Positions 1-7,454 of a DNA stretch of 64,000 bases are shown in pieces; position 1 is the first letter of the stretch, and each line of letters opens with the position of its first letter. Location: NCBI GenBank assembly GCA_041687455.1, contig JAWLBY010000008.1, forward strand, positions 1 through 64,000. The letters are read 5' to 3'. The DNA comes from JAWLBY01 sp041687455. GTDB taxonomy: Bacteria; Pseudomonadota; Gammaproteobacteria; Xanthomonadales; Xanthomonadaceae. Below the pieces are notes generated by a model. That model searched no databases and had not been told where the DNA came from. It saw only the letters and a list, made by a program, of their open reading frames with translations. The translations under genes and the position numbers were made by a program.

Positions 1-1
1 G

Positions 2-169
2 GTCACCTGCCGCCTGCACGGCATCGATCCTTACACCTATCTGGTCGATGTACTACAGCGCGTCGGCCAGCATCCGGCATCGCGCGTCGCCGAACTGACC
101 CCGCGACTGTGGAAAGAGCACTTTGCGGCGAACCCGCTGCGCTCGCTCCTGCATGGAGCATGGCGGTAG
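2..169 (+). CDS. IS66-family transposase, C-terminal end (cut by window edge)
   Basis: The 55 codons visible here read VTCRLHGIDPYTYLVDVLQR at the start and end in LHGAWR before TAG. This is the conserved C-terminal tail of IS66-type DDE transposases, which catalyse transposition together with small TnpA/TnpB partners. The 5' part is outside the window, so I cannot say whether the element is intact. The terminal residues differ from the usual short IS66 end, and a truncated chromosomal gene begins directly downstream on the other strand, so the copy may be decayed. Confidence 0.8.
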   Translation, partial: VTCRLHGIDPYTYLVDVLQRVGQHPASRVAELTPRLWKEHFAANPLRSLLHGAWR

Positions 170-186
170 GGAAGTACGGTGCGGAG

Positions 187-474
187 TTACCGCTTACGTT
201 CCAGAGCGAACTCGCCTCCCCACGGGGGCATAATCGCAGAGACCGACGGGTCCTCGAGAAATCGCATCAGCTCGTTGGCACGAGCGCTGGCAGCGGCACC
301 CGCGTGCCCGTCACTTTCACGCAGGCAATCACCTTCGACGACCATGAAGCCACGCGCTCGCAATGCCTCGAGCGCGAGATCAAGTCGCCGGTGCATTTTG
401 CCAGGCACACCGGAAGACGGCGCCGTCACCGCGATTGTGCAGCCCGCGTTCAACGGGCGAGGAAACCGGATCAT
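187..474 (-). pseudogene. Truncated LD-carboxypeptidase-like (peptidase S66) gene, N-terminal part
   Basis: The reading frame from 474 begins MIRFPRPLNAGCTIAVTAPS and continues to a PPWGGE motif. It matches the N-terminal domain of S66 serine peptidases (LdcA/MccF type), which trim peptidoglycan tetrapeptides or detoxify peptide-nucleotide antibiotics. The family is normally about 300 residues with the catalytic Ser after the PPWGG region; here the frame stops after about 95 residues and the catalytic Glu/His half is missing. The break sits next to the IS66 remnant, so insertion or deletion by a mobile element is the likely cause. The start at 474 is chosen because homology begins there. Confidence 0.65.
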
Positions 475-501
475 GAGCGACAGTGGTTCAAGTAGGTGCA
501 A

Positions 502-865
502 AGCAATTTAGCGTCCGCCTTCGACATAATGGGACGGAGGCTATCAAGGCGTGACTGACCGGCCGCGCCGGGTCGACGTGATCCGCTTCGGCGAGCAGCA
601 ATCTCCGGCCATCGCTTCGGTCGTGAGCCCACCTGTCGTTCTCTGCCACAGCACACTCTCAACCCATATCGATACATAGCCGCTCATTGGCAAGAATAGT
701 CCGCACAGCCCGTCACTCCTCATGCCGCAGCGAGATCACATCGTATTCGAGCCGTCGCGTTCGGGTTCCCAACTCATCCTGGCTTGACTGGAGCGGACCG
801 GCGAGAAGCGGCTACTCGGAGGCTGCAATCTGGCCTGATGGCGCAGCACCATCGAAGCACGCAGC
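502..865. other. Region without a convincing gene
   Basis: About 360 bases between the truncated peptidase and the CPBP protease. Both strands carry only short, low-quality reading frames. A short minus-strand frame ending in YDVISLRHEE near 720-745 could be the tail of a lost gene, but it is too short to assign. Confidence 0.4.
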
Positions 866-1585
866 CTAGGCCCAGAAAAGAGGAGTCAGGTGAAACGCGA
901 GATTTGTGAAGCTGTGAGCAAGCAACGGGAACAGCAGACTGCCCGTACTGAACCGGAGCCATCCGTAGACCAGTCCGCCACTCACGGTCCACAACCCTTG
1001 CCCCAGATCGAACGAGAAGGCGCCGTCAGAGAACCCCAATCCGTGCACAAGCCCGAAGGGCACCGCTGCAATAGCGATCGCCACCCAGGGAATCCTGTCC
1101 GGTGGAGGCTTCCCGTAGGTAAGCCCGAGCAGCAAAGCTGGCGCAACTCCGCGGAATGCCAGCTCTTCTGCCAGACCAGGCATCAACAACTGAAACGCCA
1201 GGGTTTCTGCTGAAGGAGATGCGGGTTGATGCACCAGCGACAACACGACGCCCATCAGAACAAGCGGAATGAGAAGCAGCGCCCCCATCGCTACGTTCTT
1301 TGTTGGCAGCACCAGCCCTGTCGCCTTGGGATCCATTCGAAGTACGAAGATCACTGCTGCAGCCAGTACCAATGAGTATATTTTTCCCGCCCAGTTCCAG
1401 CGTGCCTGATTCAGATTGAAGATGTCGATCGCGTACGGCAAGCCGGTGACCATGTCGTCCAGGACAATGTAGATGACGAACAGCAAGCCGAAGCGATAAG
1501 CCAATCGCGTGTCGAACGGACGGAGCGTGAAGAATGCAACGAGAATGATCGCGAAGTAGCCGAGAGAGTAGAAGACTGTATCCAT
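866..1585 (-). CDS. CPBP-family intramembrane metalloprotease
   Basis: A 239-residue polytopic membrane protein. It shows the glutamate pair and arginine of the CPBP (Abi, type II CAAX-protease-like) family in GLAEELAFRG, followed by the histidine motifs FGLVHG and AHSFTN, which together bind the catalytic zinc in the membrane. Family members process prenylated proteins or small peptides, or give immunity to bacteriocins. The substrate here is unknown. The ATG at 1585 gives a complete domain with an N-terminal hydrophobic segment. It lies among decayed genes, so it may be a passenger of a mobile region, but all motifs are intact. Confidence 0.85.
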   Translation of the reverse strand: MDTVFYSLGYFAIILVAFFTLRPFDTRLAYRFGLLFVIYIVLDDMVTGLPYAIDIFNLNQARWNWAGKIYSLVLAAAVIFVLRMDPKATGLVLPTKNVAMGALLLIPLVLMGVVLSLVHQPASPSAETLAFQLLMPGLAEELAFRGVAPALLLGLTYGKPPPDRIPWVAIAIAAVPFGLVHGLGFSDGAFSFDLGQGLWTVSGGLVYGWLRFSTGSLLFPLLAHSFTNLAFHLTPLFWA

Positions 1586-2172
1586 GTGCTGTCGTTCTTG
1601 TTCCTTCTAACATCTGAGTCGTGCCCGAGCCGTGAGGCCCCGGGTTGTTCCCCGCCGCGCCCTCGACTTCGCAGATCGCTTGGGTGCCTAGGCAGTGGGC
1701 CGCTCGCGGCTGATGCACGTCCCTTCAGTGACCGCCGCTCGACACCGCCCCGGCCTGTCGAAGCCGGGACGGGAATCTGTTGTGGCACCGCGACTCTGGA
1801 TTTGACTGCTGTGATGTAGCAGCGGCCGACCAGCCGGAGGGGGCATGTGATTCATGGCCCGAGTCTCAGCGATCCCCGGGCGAGCGACCATCCCCCTGCA
1901 TCCGCTGACGATGCCCGATCGTCCACCCCAGCCAGTCACGGATCGCTGCTCGATGCGGACGGGCGTTCCGTCAACGGCGCGGGCAGTTCGGCTCCGACAC
2001 ACCTGCGGCAATCCAGTCCCATCCGAAAGCCGGCCTGCGAGTCCGCATGGACCTGTGGCACGTTCTGATGCGCGCGGGCCGTCCGCGTAGGGATGCGATG
2101 CCGAATCGCCAGGAGCCTCAGCACCGCGCTCGAATGCGAGGCATAGGCATGTCACGGCTCCTTGATCGTTCC
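1586..2172. other. Region without a convincing gene
   Basis: Nearly 600 bases between two minus-strand genes. Open frames exist on both strands because of the high GC content, but none has a recognisable domain, a good ribosome-binding site or convincing composition. It probably holds decayed sequence plus the promoter region of the CPBP gene. Confidence 0.4.
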
Positions 2173-2883
2173 CTATGCCTGCTGCTTCGCAACGGGGAGC
2201 CAAGCCAGCCTCCTGGCCTCGGCCATGGGACTTGTCTTCTCCCAGCGGAAAAGCCACATGATGACCAGCTTGGTGATTGCACTCACCGTGGCCAGCAAGA
2301 GCAGGGGCCAGCCATTGACCAGCCCCATGGCGAAAGCAAAGGCGATGGTGGAGATGTCCATCATCAGGATGAACTGGCTCATCCGGAGCGAGACCGCTCC
2401 CGTTTGCCCTGAGCGCCAGATGAGCATGATCTGGTGTACATAGCCCTGCGCGATGAGGAGGGTGATAGCGACGATAAGCGAGGCCGAGATGAGTTTGCCT
2501 TCGTCCGTGTAGCGATCGCCCCAGATCAGCCCCAAGACGCCGAACAGAAGAACCATCAGCGATGCACCCAGCACACCGGCTGATCGAGGAGAACGGCGAT
2601 CGCGCCAGACCTCGTAGAGGATGATCACGACCAGGAGCGACGCGATGAGGCGAGGCCAGACGATGTAGTGATTGAACGGCTCGATGCTGTAGCCGTAGAC
2701 GAAGAACGAGAAGTAGGCGAGGAAGCTGACCGTGAACTGGTTGAGCGAGAGGATGGCCGTAGGCTCAGATGCAGTGGCCGCGTTTCGCTTGCGCAGCCAG
2801 ATTTTCTCGAGCTGCGACCAGACGCCGACGAGGCTGACAAGAATGAAGATGGTGTTGATCGTCCCGGCAACGTCGTAGAGCAT
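2173..2883 (-). CDS. Polytopic membrane protein, PQ-loop-like
   Basis: A 236-residue protein with about seven predicted membrane spans, starting MLYDVAGTINTIFILVSLVG. Two segments (WSQLEKIWLRK and HQIMLIWRSGQTGAVSLRMS) look like the two halves of a PQ-loop/MtN3 duplication, in which a proline or equivalent plus Gln precedes a charged loop and a Gly/Ser-rich helix start. PQ-loop proteins transport sugars, amino acids or other small solutes. The resemblance is by eye and the canonical Pro is absent, so the family call is tentative. A longer frame exists upstream, but its first 60 residues look non-coding; the ATG at 2883 is preceded by AGGAGA. Confidence 0.55.
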   Translation of the reverse strand: MLYDVAGTINTIFILVSLVGVWSQLEKIWLRKRNAATASEPTAILSLNQFTVSFLAYFSFFVYGYSIEPFNHYIVWPRLIASLLVVIILYEVWRDRRSPRSAGVLGASLMVLLFGVLGLIWGDRYTDEGKLISASLIVAITLLIAQGYVHQIMLIWRSGQTGAVSLRMSQFILMMDISTIAFAFAMGLVNGWPLLLLATVSAITKLVIMWLFRWEKTSPMAEARRLAWLPVAKQQA

Positions 2884-3117
2884 GCGGAACTGCTTCTCCT
2901 GCAAGACATTCCGCCGGGAGAAGCCGGCAAGTGTCAATGGTTTCGCCAGCACCCACCTGCTCTGCCGCCTCGACCGCACTCCAAGGTCCGGGAATCGACA
3001 CCGGCCCCTCGAATGCTCCGAGCCGCCGGCACTCGTGCTCGGTCGAACCAAACACCGCAGCACAGGTGGCGATTTCCAGAAGTGAACTGGATCGTGTGCC
3101 GTGACAAGCCCCCCCGG

Positions 3118-3140
3118 GATCGAGAGGGGGCCTCTCGATC
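3118..3140. terminator. Perfect 10-bp hairpin with 3-nt loop
   Basis: GATCGAGAGG, loop GGG, then CCTCTCGATC. It is the right size for an intrinsic terminator stem, but no clear T-tract follows on either side. It sits between the PQ-loop-like gene's upstream region and the decayed transposase, so it may be a remnant of the mobile element. Confidence 0.45.
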
Positions 3141-3287
3141 GGAACTCCGCTACCGAGCGTGGTGGAGCACCGCTCGGCCGAGTCTCGCACTAGACGAGAA
3201 TGCGCGCGCAGTGTGTCGGCGTGGCTGGCGAGCGTCAAGCCGTGCCCCCCGCTGCATCGGGGACGGTCTTGCCTAACGTCCGACGAC

Positions 3288-3538
3288 GTGCCGATCCAGC
3301 CACACCTGTTCGAGGAGCTGCTCGAGGTCATCATCGCCAACTACAACGCCACGCCCCACCACTCTCGGCAATTGGCCTTCGGAATCGCCCCACCCTGGAC
3401 GTCCTTCAGGCGACCCAGACTATTCGAGCCCACGGCAAGCGATTGCTGGAGGCGACGGGCCTTATCGCAACACGCATGTCGGCCTTCTGGTCGCCAGAGA
3501 TGTGGAGCCCGAGCCGGCTGGAGGGCGCCTTCGACTAG
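3288..3538 (+). pseudogene. Frameshifted DDE/integrase-core transposase remnant
   Basis: One frame reads HLFEELLEVIIANYNATPH and then loses sense. The next frame continues with SAIGLRNRPTLDVLQATQ and ends at 3538. The joined reading resembles the C-terminal part of an rve-type integrase core, where a NYNxTPHS motif precedes a TPLDVL-like segment. The frameshift lies near 3358-3370. No N-terminal catalytic part is recognisable upstream. The fragment is too short to choose between TnsB/Mu-like and IS481/IS21-like groups. Confidence 0.5.
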
Positions 3539-3630
3539 TGTCTCCGGCCTGTCCGCCAGTGCGCGGATTGTGCGGCTCACGGCTACCACTGCGCGCTGCC
3601 ATCGATAGAGGCCTGCCCATGGCACGGTAG

Positions 3631-3942
3631 GCGGCTCACCAGCCGCTGCGGCAGTGCGGCAAGCAGACCTGGGCCCGGTTCGACGGCACCGGCCGGCTCG
3701 GCCGCTGCGCCTGCGGTTTCGATCCCTTCGAACCGCGCACCGCATCCGTGGACATGTGGACTTTCCCAACTGGCGCCGCGGAGGCATGGGCGACCCAGTA
3801 TCTGGATTGGGCGACCGCGGAGCCCGAGCGCCGGTGGTTGATCCTGCCGACGATAGACGGCTACTGGTCACCGTTCGCAGCGCTGGCCGCGCCCCCGCGC
3901 TTCCTCCAGGGGGCCAGAAGTCCCTCGCCCAGACAGGGCTGA
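3631..3942 (+). pseudogene. Possible gene fragment, unknown, with Cys/His-rich start
   Basis: An open frame without a clear start codon (first GTG at 3748) carries H...C...CxC spacing in its first third (RQCGKQ, GRCACGFD) followed by DMWTFPTGAAEAWATQYL and a Trp-rich end. The composition looks more protein-like than the surrounding frames. I do not recognise the family. It could be the 3' part of a gene broken by the neighbouring transposon debris. Confidence 0.25.
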
Positions 3943-4150
3943 ACCACTCGACGATGATCGCGGGTGACGCGCCTTCATTGAGCTGCTGCACGAGCCAGTC
4001 GGTGTCGTGCCCATGGAACAACCGCTGCGCCCAGCCGCCGGCGACGGTGGTGTCGGGCACGCTGTCCATCGTTGCGGAGATCGCCGCGGCGTTGTCCGGG
4101 TGAAAGATCTTCCCAAGTAGCACTTGGAGCAGCGCGCCGTCGTCGTCCAT
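3880..4150 (-). pseudogene. Possible gene fragment, unknown
   Basis: From the ATG at 4150 the frame reads MDDDGALLQVLLGKIFHPDN and stays protein-like up to VEWFSPVWARDFWPPGG near 3900, after which composition degrades. It overlaps the end of the opposing fragment and abuts the IS110 transposase, whose insertion may have separated it from its other half. No family recognised. Confidence 0.25.
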
Positions 4151-4179
4151 CAGAGCGCGTGGCCCGAAGGAAAGCTGAA

Positions 4180-5199
4180 TCAGCCAAATGCACGCTTCGC
4201 GTCGAACACGCCTCCGTCGCGCATCAGGTAGTAACTGGATCTGGCGAGCTTGTGCGCAACAGCCTTGATCGCGATGACGCGTAGCTTGCTCTTGGCCACC
4301 TTGCGATCGCACCAGCGGCGCGCCTCCTCGCAGTGACGGACGGCGAAGTTCGCAGCTTCGATGTACGCCCAGCATAGGTTGCGCTTGCCGCACTTGGCGT
4401 TGCCGCGTCCCTTCTGTTTCCCGTTCGAAATCCGCTTGCTCTCGACCATGCGGCAGTACGAAACGTAGTCGCCGACATCGCCAAAGCGGCTGATCTCGCC
4501 TGTCTCGAGTTCAATGGTCATGCCGAGCACCGCCCCGATGCCTGGCGTGCTACGCAGCGCCTTGAGCGTAGCGGAAGCCTTCAGTTCGTCGAGAACCCAC
4601 CTTTCCACTTGCCGAACCTGCGCGTCGATCGCGCGCCAGATGCTGATTTCTGCGAGTAACGCGTGCTGCTCGATTGCATCCGGTATCGAGCTCTGGATTT
4701 CCGCGCCGCTCAGCTGGCGGAAGCGATTGGCGCTGAGTCCGGTACCGGTTCGACGGGACCATGCACACTGTACCGATTGCATGCGTGCGGTCGCTTGGCG
4801 TACCAGGTGGAATCGCCGGCGCAACAGATCGCGTAGCGCCCGCTTCGACTGTGGATAGATGTAGCCCTCTGGCAAAATGCCGAGGCGCAGCAGATGTGCC
4901 AGATGGCGGGCATCCGACTGGTCGTTGCCGTGCTTGAGACCGTCGTACTGCGGCACTGCGGCGGTGTTCACCAGTCGAGCGCGATAGCCGTGATCCATCA
5001 GGCCATCGACCAGCCAATACCAGTTGTACGTCGACTCGACCGCAATGGCGGTCAGGTCGTCACGAAATGGCTCGAGCGCGTGCAGTACCGCGGGAAGCTC
5101 GTTCGGCAGCCGCCGCTCGAAGCGAACGGCATCGTGCTCATCGATGATCGAGAGCACGCCGTTGTTGGAATGAAGGTCGATCGCTGCGTAAAGTGTCAT
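4180..5199 (-). CDS. IS110-family transposase (intact)
   Basis: A 339-residue protein with the DEDD catalytic fold of IS110/IS1111 enzymes. D7 is in YAAIDLHS, E65 in AVESTYNW, and the Asp pair in NDQSDARHLAHLL. The C-terminal Transposase_20 domain shows the helix-hairpin-helix sequence LRSTPGIGAVLGMTIE. These enzymes move IS elements guided by a bridge RNA made from the IS non-coding ends. Length and motifs are complete, so it may be active. The ends of the element could not be fixed by eye, because IS110 elements often lack clear inverted repeats and target duplications; a bridge RNA would be expected in the flanks, most often upstream of the gene (5200-5280). Confidence 0.9.
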   Translation of the reverse strand: MTLYAAIDLHSNNGVLSIIDEHDAVRFERRLPNELPAVLHALEPFRDDLTAIAVESTYNWYWLVDGLMDHGYRARLVNTAAVPQYDGLKHGNDQSDARHLAHLLRLGILPEGYIYPQSKRALRDLLRRRFHLVRQATARMQSVQCAWSRRTGTGLSANRFRQLSGAEIQSSIPDAIEQHALLAEISIWRAIDAQVRQVERWVLDELKASATLKALRSTPGIGAVLGMTIELETGEISRFGDVGDYVSYCRMVESKRISNGKQKGRGNAKCGKRNLCWAYIEAANFAVRHCEEARRWCDRKVAKSKLRVIAIKAVAHKLARSSYYLMRDGGVFDAKRAFG

Positions 5200-5282
5200 G
5201 GCCGTCTCCTGTAGCTTGACGCACCATCAGGCGTGGTGCCTTGACGGTACCGCCAAACGCAGGAGGCGGCGATATGAGTCTT

Positions 5283-5318
5283 CAGAGTGTGGGCCAGAGT
5301 GTGGGTCAAAGTGCTTTT
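5283..5318. repeat. 12-bp tandem repeat, two and a half units
   Basis: CAGAGTGTGGGC, CAGAGTGTGGGT, then a partial CAAAGTGCTTTT. It lies between the IS110 transposase and the signal-peptidase-like gene, about 25 bases before the latter's start. It may mark the IS110 right end or an old recombination site. Confidence 0.6.
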
Positions 5319-5343
5319 TTCTCCGTCACGACGAAATGCACGG

Positions 5344-6189
5344 ATGAACTGGAAACCAAACCCGTGGATCGCTGGCACGCTCGGGCTGCTGCTGCAATGG
5401 CCGGCGATGCTGTACGTGATCCGACCGCTGGCGGCGTTTGCCTACCTGGCTGCGGGACTGGCATTGGGCGTGTTCGGCATGTGGGCCGCGCCTCGAACCG
5501 CAAGCGTGGCGACCTGTGCGGCGGTCGGTTTGGTGGCGCTGCCGGTCATCTGCGCAATCCACGCATTCCTGCTCGCGCGGCGTGCGACCGCACCGGCGGC
5601 ACGGCCGTGGTATTCGCGTTGGTATGGCGTGCTCGGGTTGCCGCTCGCCGCCTTCGTGTTGGTGACGACCGTCCACAGCATCATCGTCGAGCCGTTTCGC
5701 ATTCCGTCGAGCGCGATGTATCCGACGGTCCCGAGCGGCTCGTTCGTGCTGGTCGAGAAATTCGGCTTCGGCTACTACGGTCGCCATTCGTTGTTCGTGT
5801 TTCGCCAGCCGCCGTCGAGGTTGCCGGATCGCGGCGACATGATCGTGTTCGAGTACCCGCGTGATCCGGACCAGCTCTACCTGAAGCGTGTGATCGGTGT
5901 TCCGGGTGACCGGATCGAGCTTCGCAACGGCGATCTGGTGATCAACGGACAGCCTGCCGAGCTGCGCCTGATCAGCGAAACGGTGGACCATCGGATCTAC
6001 GAGGAGTTCATCGGCGACCTGCGTTACTCGATCGCGCGAACGAAGCGGCCGTTCCATGCGTCGCCGCCGGGCACCTGGCAGGTCCCGGATGGGAAGTACT
6101 TCGTGCTCGGCGACAACCGTGACAACTCCGAAGACAGCCGATACTGGGGCTTCGTGCCGGCCGGGAACCTCGTCGGACGTGTGTGGTGA
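5344..6189 (+). CDS. Signal peptidase I-like membrane protein with Ala at the catalytic Ser position
   Basis: A 281-residue protein with a hydrophobic N-terminal region of about 110 residues (three or four spans, rather than LepB's two) and a periplasmic S26 peptidase domain. Box B reads FRIPSSAMYPT where LepB has PSGSMxPT, so the aligned nucleophile is Ala124, with Ser122 and Ser123 just before it. The general-base Lys is present (K181 in YLKRVIGVPGD), as is box E (GDNRDNSEDSRYWGFVP). The normal role is cutting signal peptides from exported proteins. Either a neighbouring Ser serves or this is a catalytically altered paralogue. Start chosen at MNWKPNPW; an in-frame start 19 codons upstream runs into the repeats. 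No lepA or rnc neighbour, so it is probably not the housekeeping enzyme. Confidence 0.8.
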   Translation: MNWKPNPWIAGTLGLLLQWPAMLYVIRPLAAFAYLAAGLALGVFGMWAAPRTASVATCAAVGLVALPVICAIHAFLLARRATAPAARPWYSRWYGVLGLPLAAFVLVTTVHSIIVEPFRIPSSAMYPTVPSGSFVLVEKFGFGYYGRHSLFVFRQPPSRLPDRGDMIVFEYPRDPDQLYLKRVIGVPGDRIELRNGDLVINGQPAELRLISETVDHRIYEEFIGDLRYSIARTKRPFHASPPGTWQVPDGKYFVLGDNRDNSEDSRYWGFVPAGNLVGRVW

Positions 6190-6298
6190 CCGGATAGCGG
6201 CGTCACATGCGCTTGCAGGGTACCCCCGAAGACCGATGTCGCCGCCTCGCGCCGTTTGACAGCCGTCGCGTTCAGCCAGCGGCCCCGACACTTGCGCC

Positions 6299-7096
6299 AT
6301 GCCCGGGGCCGCCGCCACCACCGAGCGGGCCGTGCGCGAGCGTGTCCGGTTGCTCGTGCAGCTCGACCATTGGCTGGAGAAGCCGCTGCTGGTGCTGGCC
6401 CTCGTCTGGCTGGCGCTGTTCCTGGTCGAAGTGCTGCACGGCCTGTCGCCGATGCTCGAGGCTGCCGGCTATGTCATCTGGGCGGTCTTCGTGCTCGAGT
6501 TCGTCATCGAACTTTCGCTCGCTCCGCGCAAGCGGCGCTACCTCGCTCGCAACTGGCTCAAGCTGATTGCATTGCTGGTGCCGGCGCTGCGCATCGTCCG
6601 CGTCCTGCGCGTGCTGCGGGTGGTTTCAGCGGCGCGTGGCGCGCGGCTGATCCGGGTGTTGAGTTCGCTGAACCGCGGGTTGCGTGCGTTGCGCAGCCAG
6701 ATGCGGAAGCGCGGCTTCGGCTTCGCTCTGCTGTCGACGCTGGTGGTCACCACCGTCGGTGCGGCCGGCATGTTCGCGTTCGAGGCCCAGGCGCATGGCG
6801 ACGGTTTCGACAGCTACGGCGATGCGCTGTGGTGGACGGCGATGCTGATGACTTCGCTCGGTTCGGAGTACTGGCCGCGCAGCGCGGAGGGCCGCATGCT
6901 CGGCCTGCTGCTCGCGCTGTACGCGGTCGGCGTGTTCGGTTACATCACCGCCGCGCTCGCGGCGTACTTCGTCGGCCGCGATGCGAGCGAAGACGTGAAT
7001 GGGCGGACGATCGCCGAGCTTCGCGACGAGCTGCGTGCGCTGCGCACGGAGTTGCGTGAAGCACGCGACATGCAGCCGCCGCGCCGCCGGGAGTGA
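6299..7096 (+). CDS. Voltage-gated ion channel-like protein (Kv fold) with atypical filter
   Basis: A 265-residue membrane protein of the ion transport family. It has several hydrophobic spans, an Arg-rich S4-like voltage sensor (LRIVRVLRVLRVVSAARGAR), a pore helix starting ALWWTAMLM, and a C-terminal coiled coil (TIAELRDELRALRTELREAR) that could drive tetramer formation. The filter reads TSLGSEYWP (T185-P193) in place of TVGYGD, so the GYG signature of potassium channels is not kept. Related bacterial proteins with GS(D/E)Y filters exist, so ion selectivity cannot be predicted. It follows the signal-peptidase-like gene by 110 bases on the same strand. Confidence 0.8.
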   Translation: MPGAAATTERAVRERVRLLVQLDHWLEKPLLVLALVWLALFLVEVLHGLSPMLEAAGYVIWAVFVLEFVIELSLAPRKRRYLARNWLKLIALLVPALRIVRVLRVLRVVSAARGARLIRVLSSLNRGLRALRSQMRKRGFGFALLSTLVVTTVGAAGMFAFEAQAHGDGFDSYGDALWWTAMLMTSLGSEYWPRSAEGRMLGLLLALYAVGVFGYITAALAAYFVGRDASEDVNGRTIAELRDELRALRTELREARDMQPPRRRE

Positions 7097-7454
7097 CAGG
7101 AGGGCGGCCGAAGTGCCTTCTTCAACGTGGAAAGACCCGACGCCCTCGGGTCGCGTTCGTAATCCGGGCCGAGTGCGTTCTCGTGTCCGGAACTCCAGCA
7201 CGCCGCTGAGCCGCAGCAGCAGGCACGTCGCGGGTGCCTACCACTTGAGCGGCGACCGCGCTCCGTTCCCCATGCAGCGCGCAACAGCCTCGCCAGCCAG
7301 CCCCGCGTCGTCGGCGCCGAACAGCGATCCTGGTAGAGAATGGCCCCGACTCCTGACCCTTGACCATCAGATTCGTGGACCAGGAATCGCGTGCAAGCCC
7401 ATATCATCTCGGGCGGACCGCCCTTTCCTCGATCCGACCGAGCCAGCACGACTG
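7097..7454. other. Intergenic region, no gene seen
   Basis: About 360 bases between the channel and the permease gene. The permease frame is open through it, but this stretch has no permease homology and the composition is unlike the gene that follows. It should hold the permease promoter; no consensus promoter was convincing. Confidence 0.5.
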
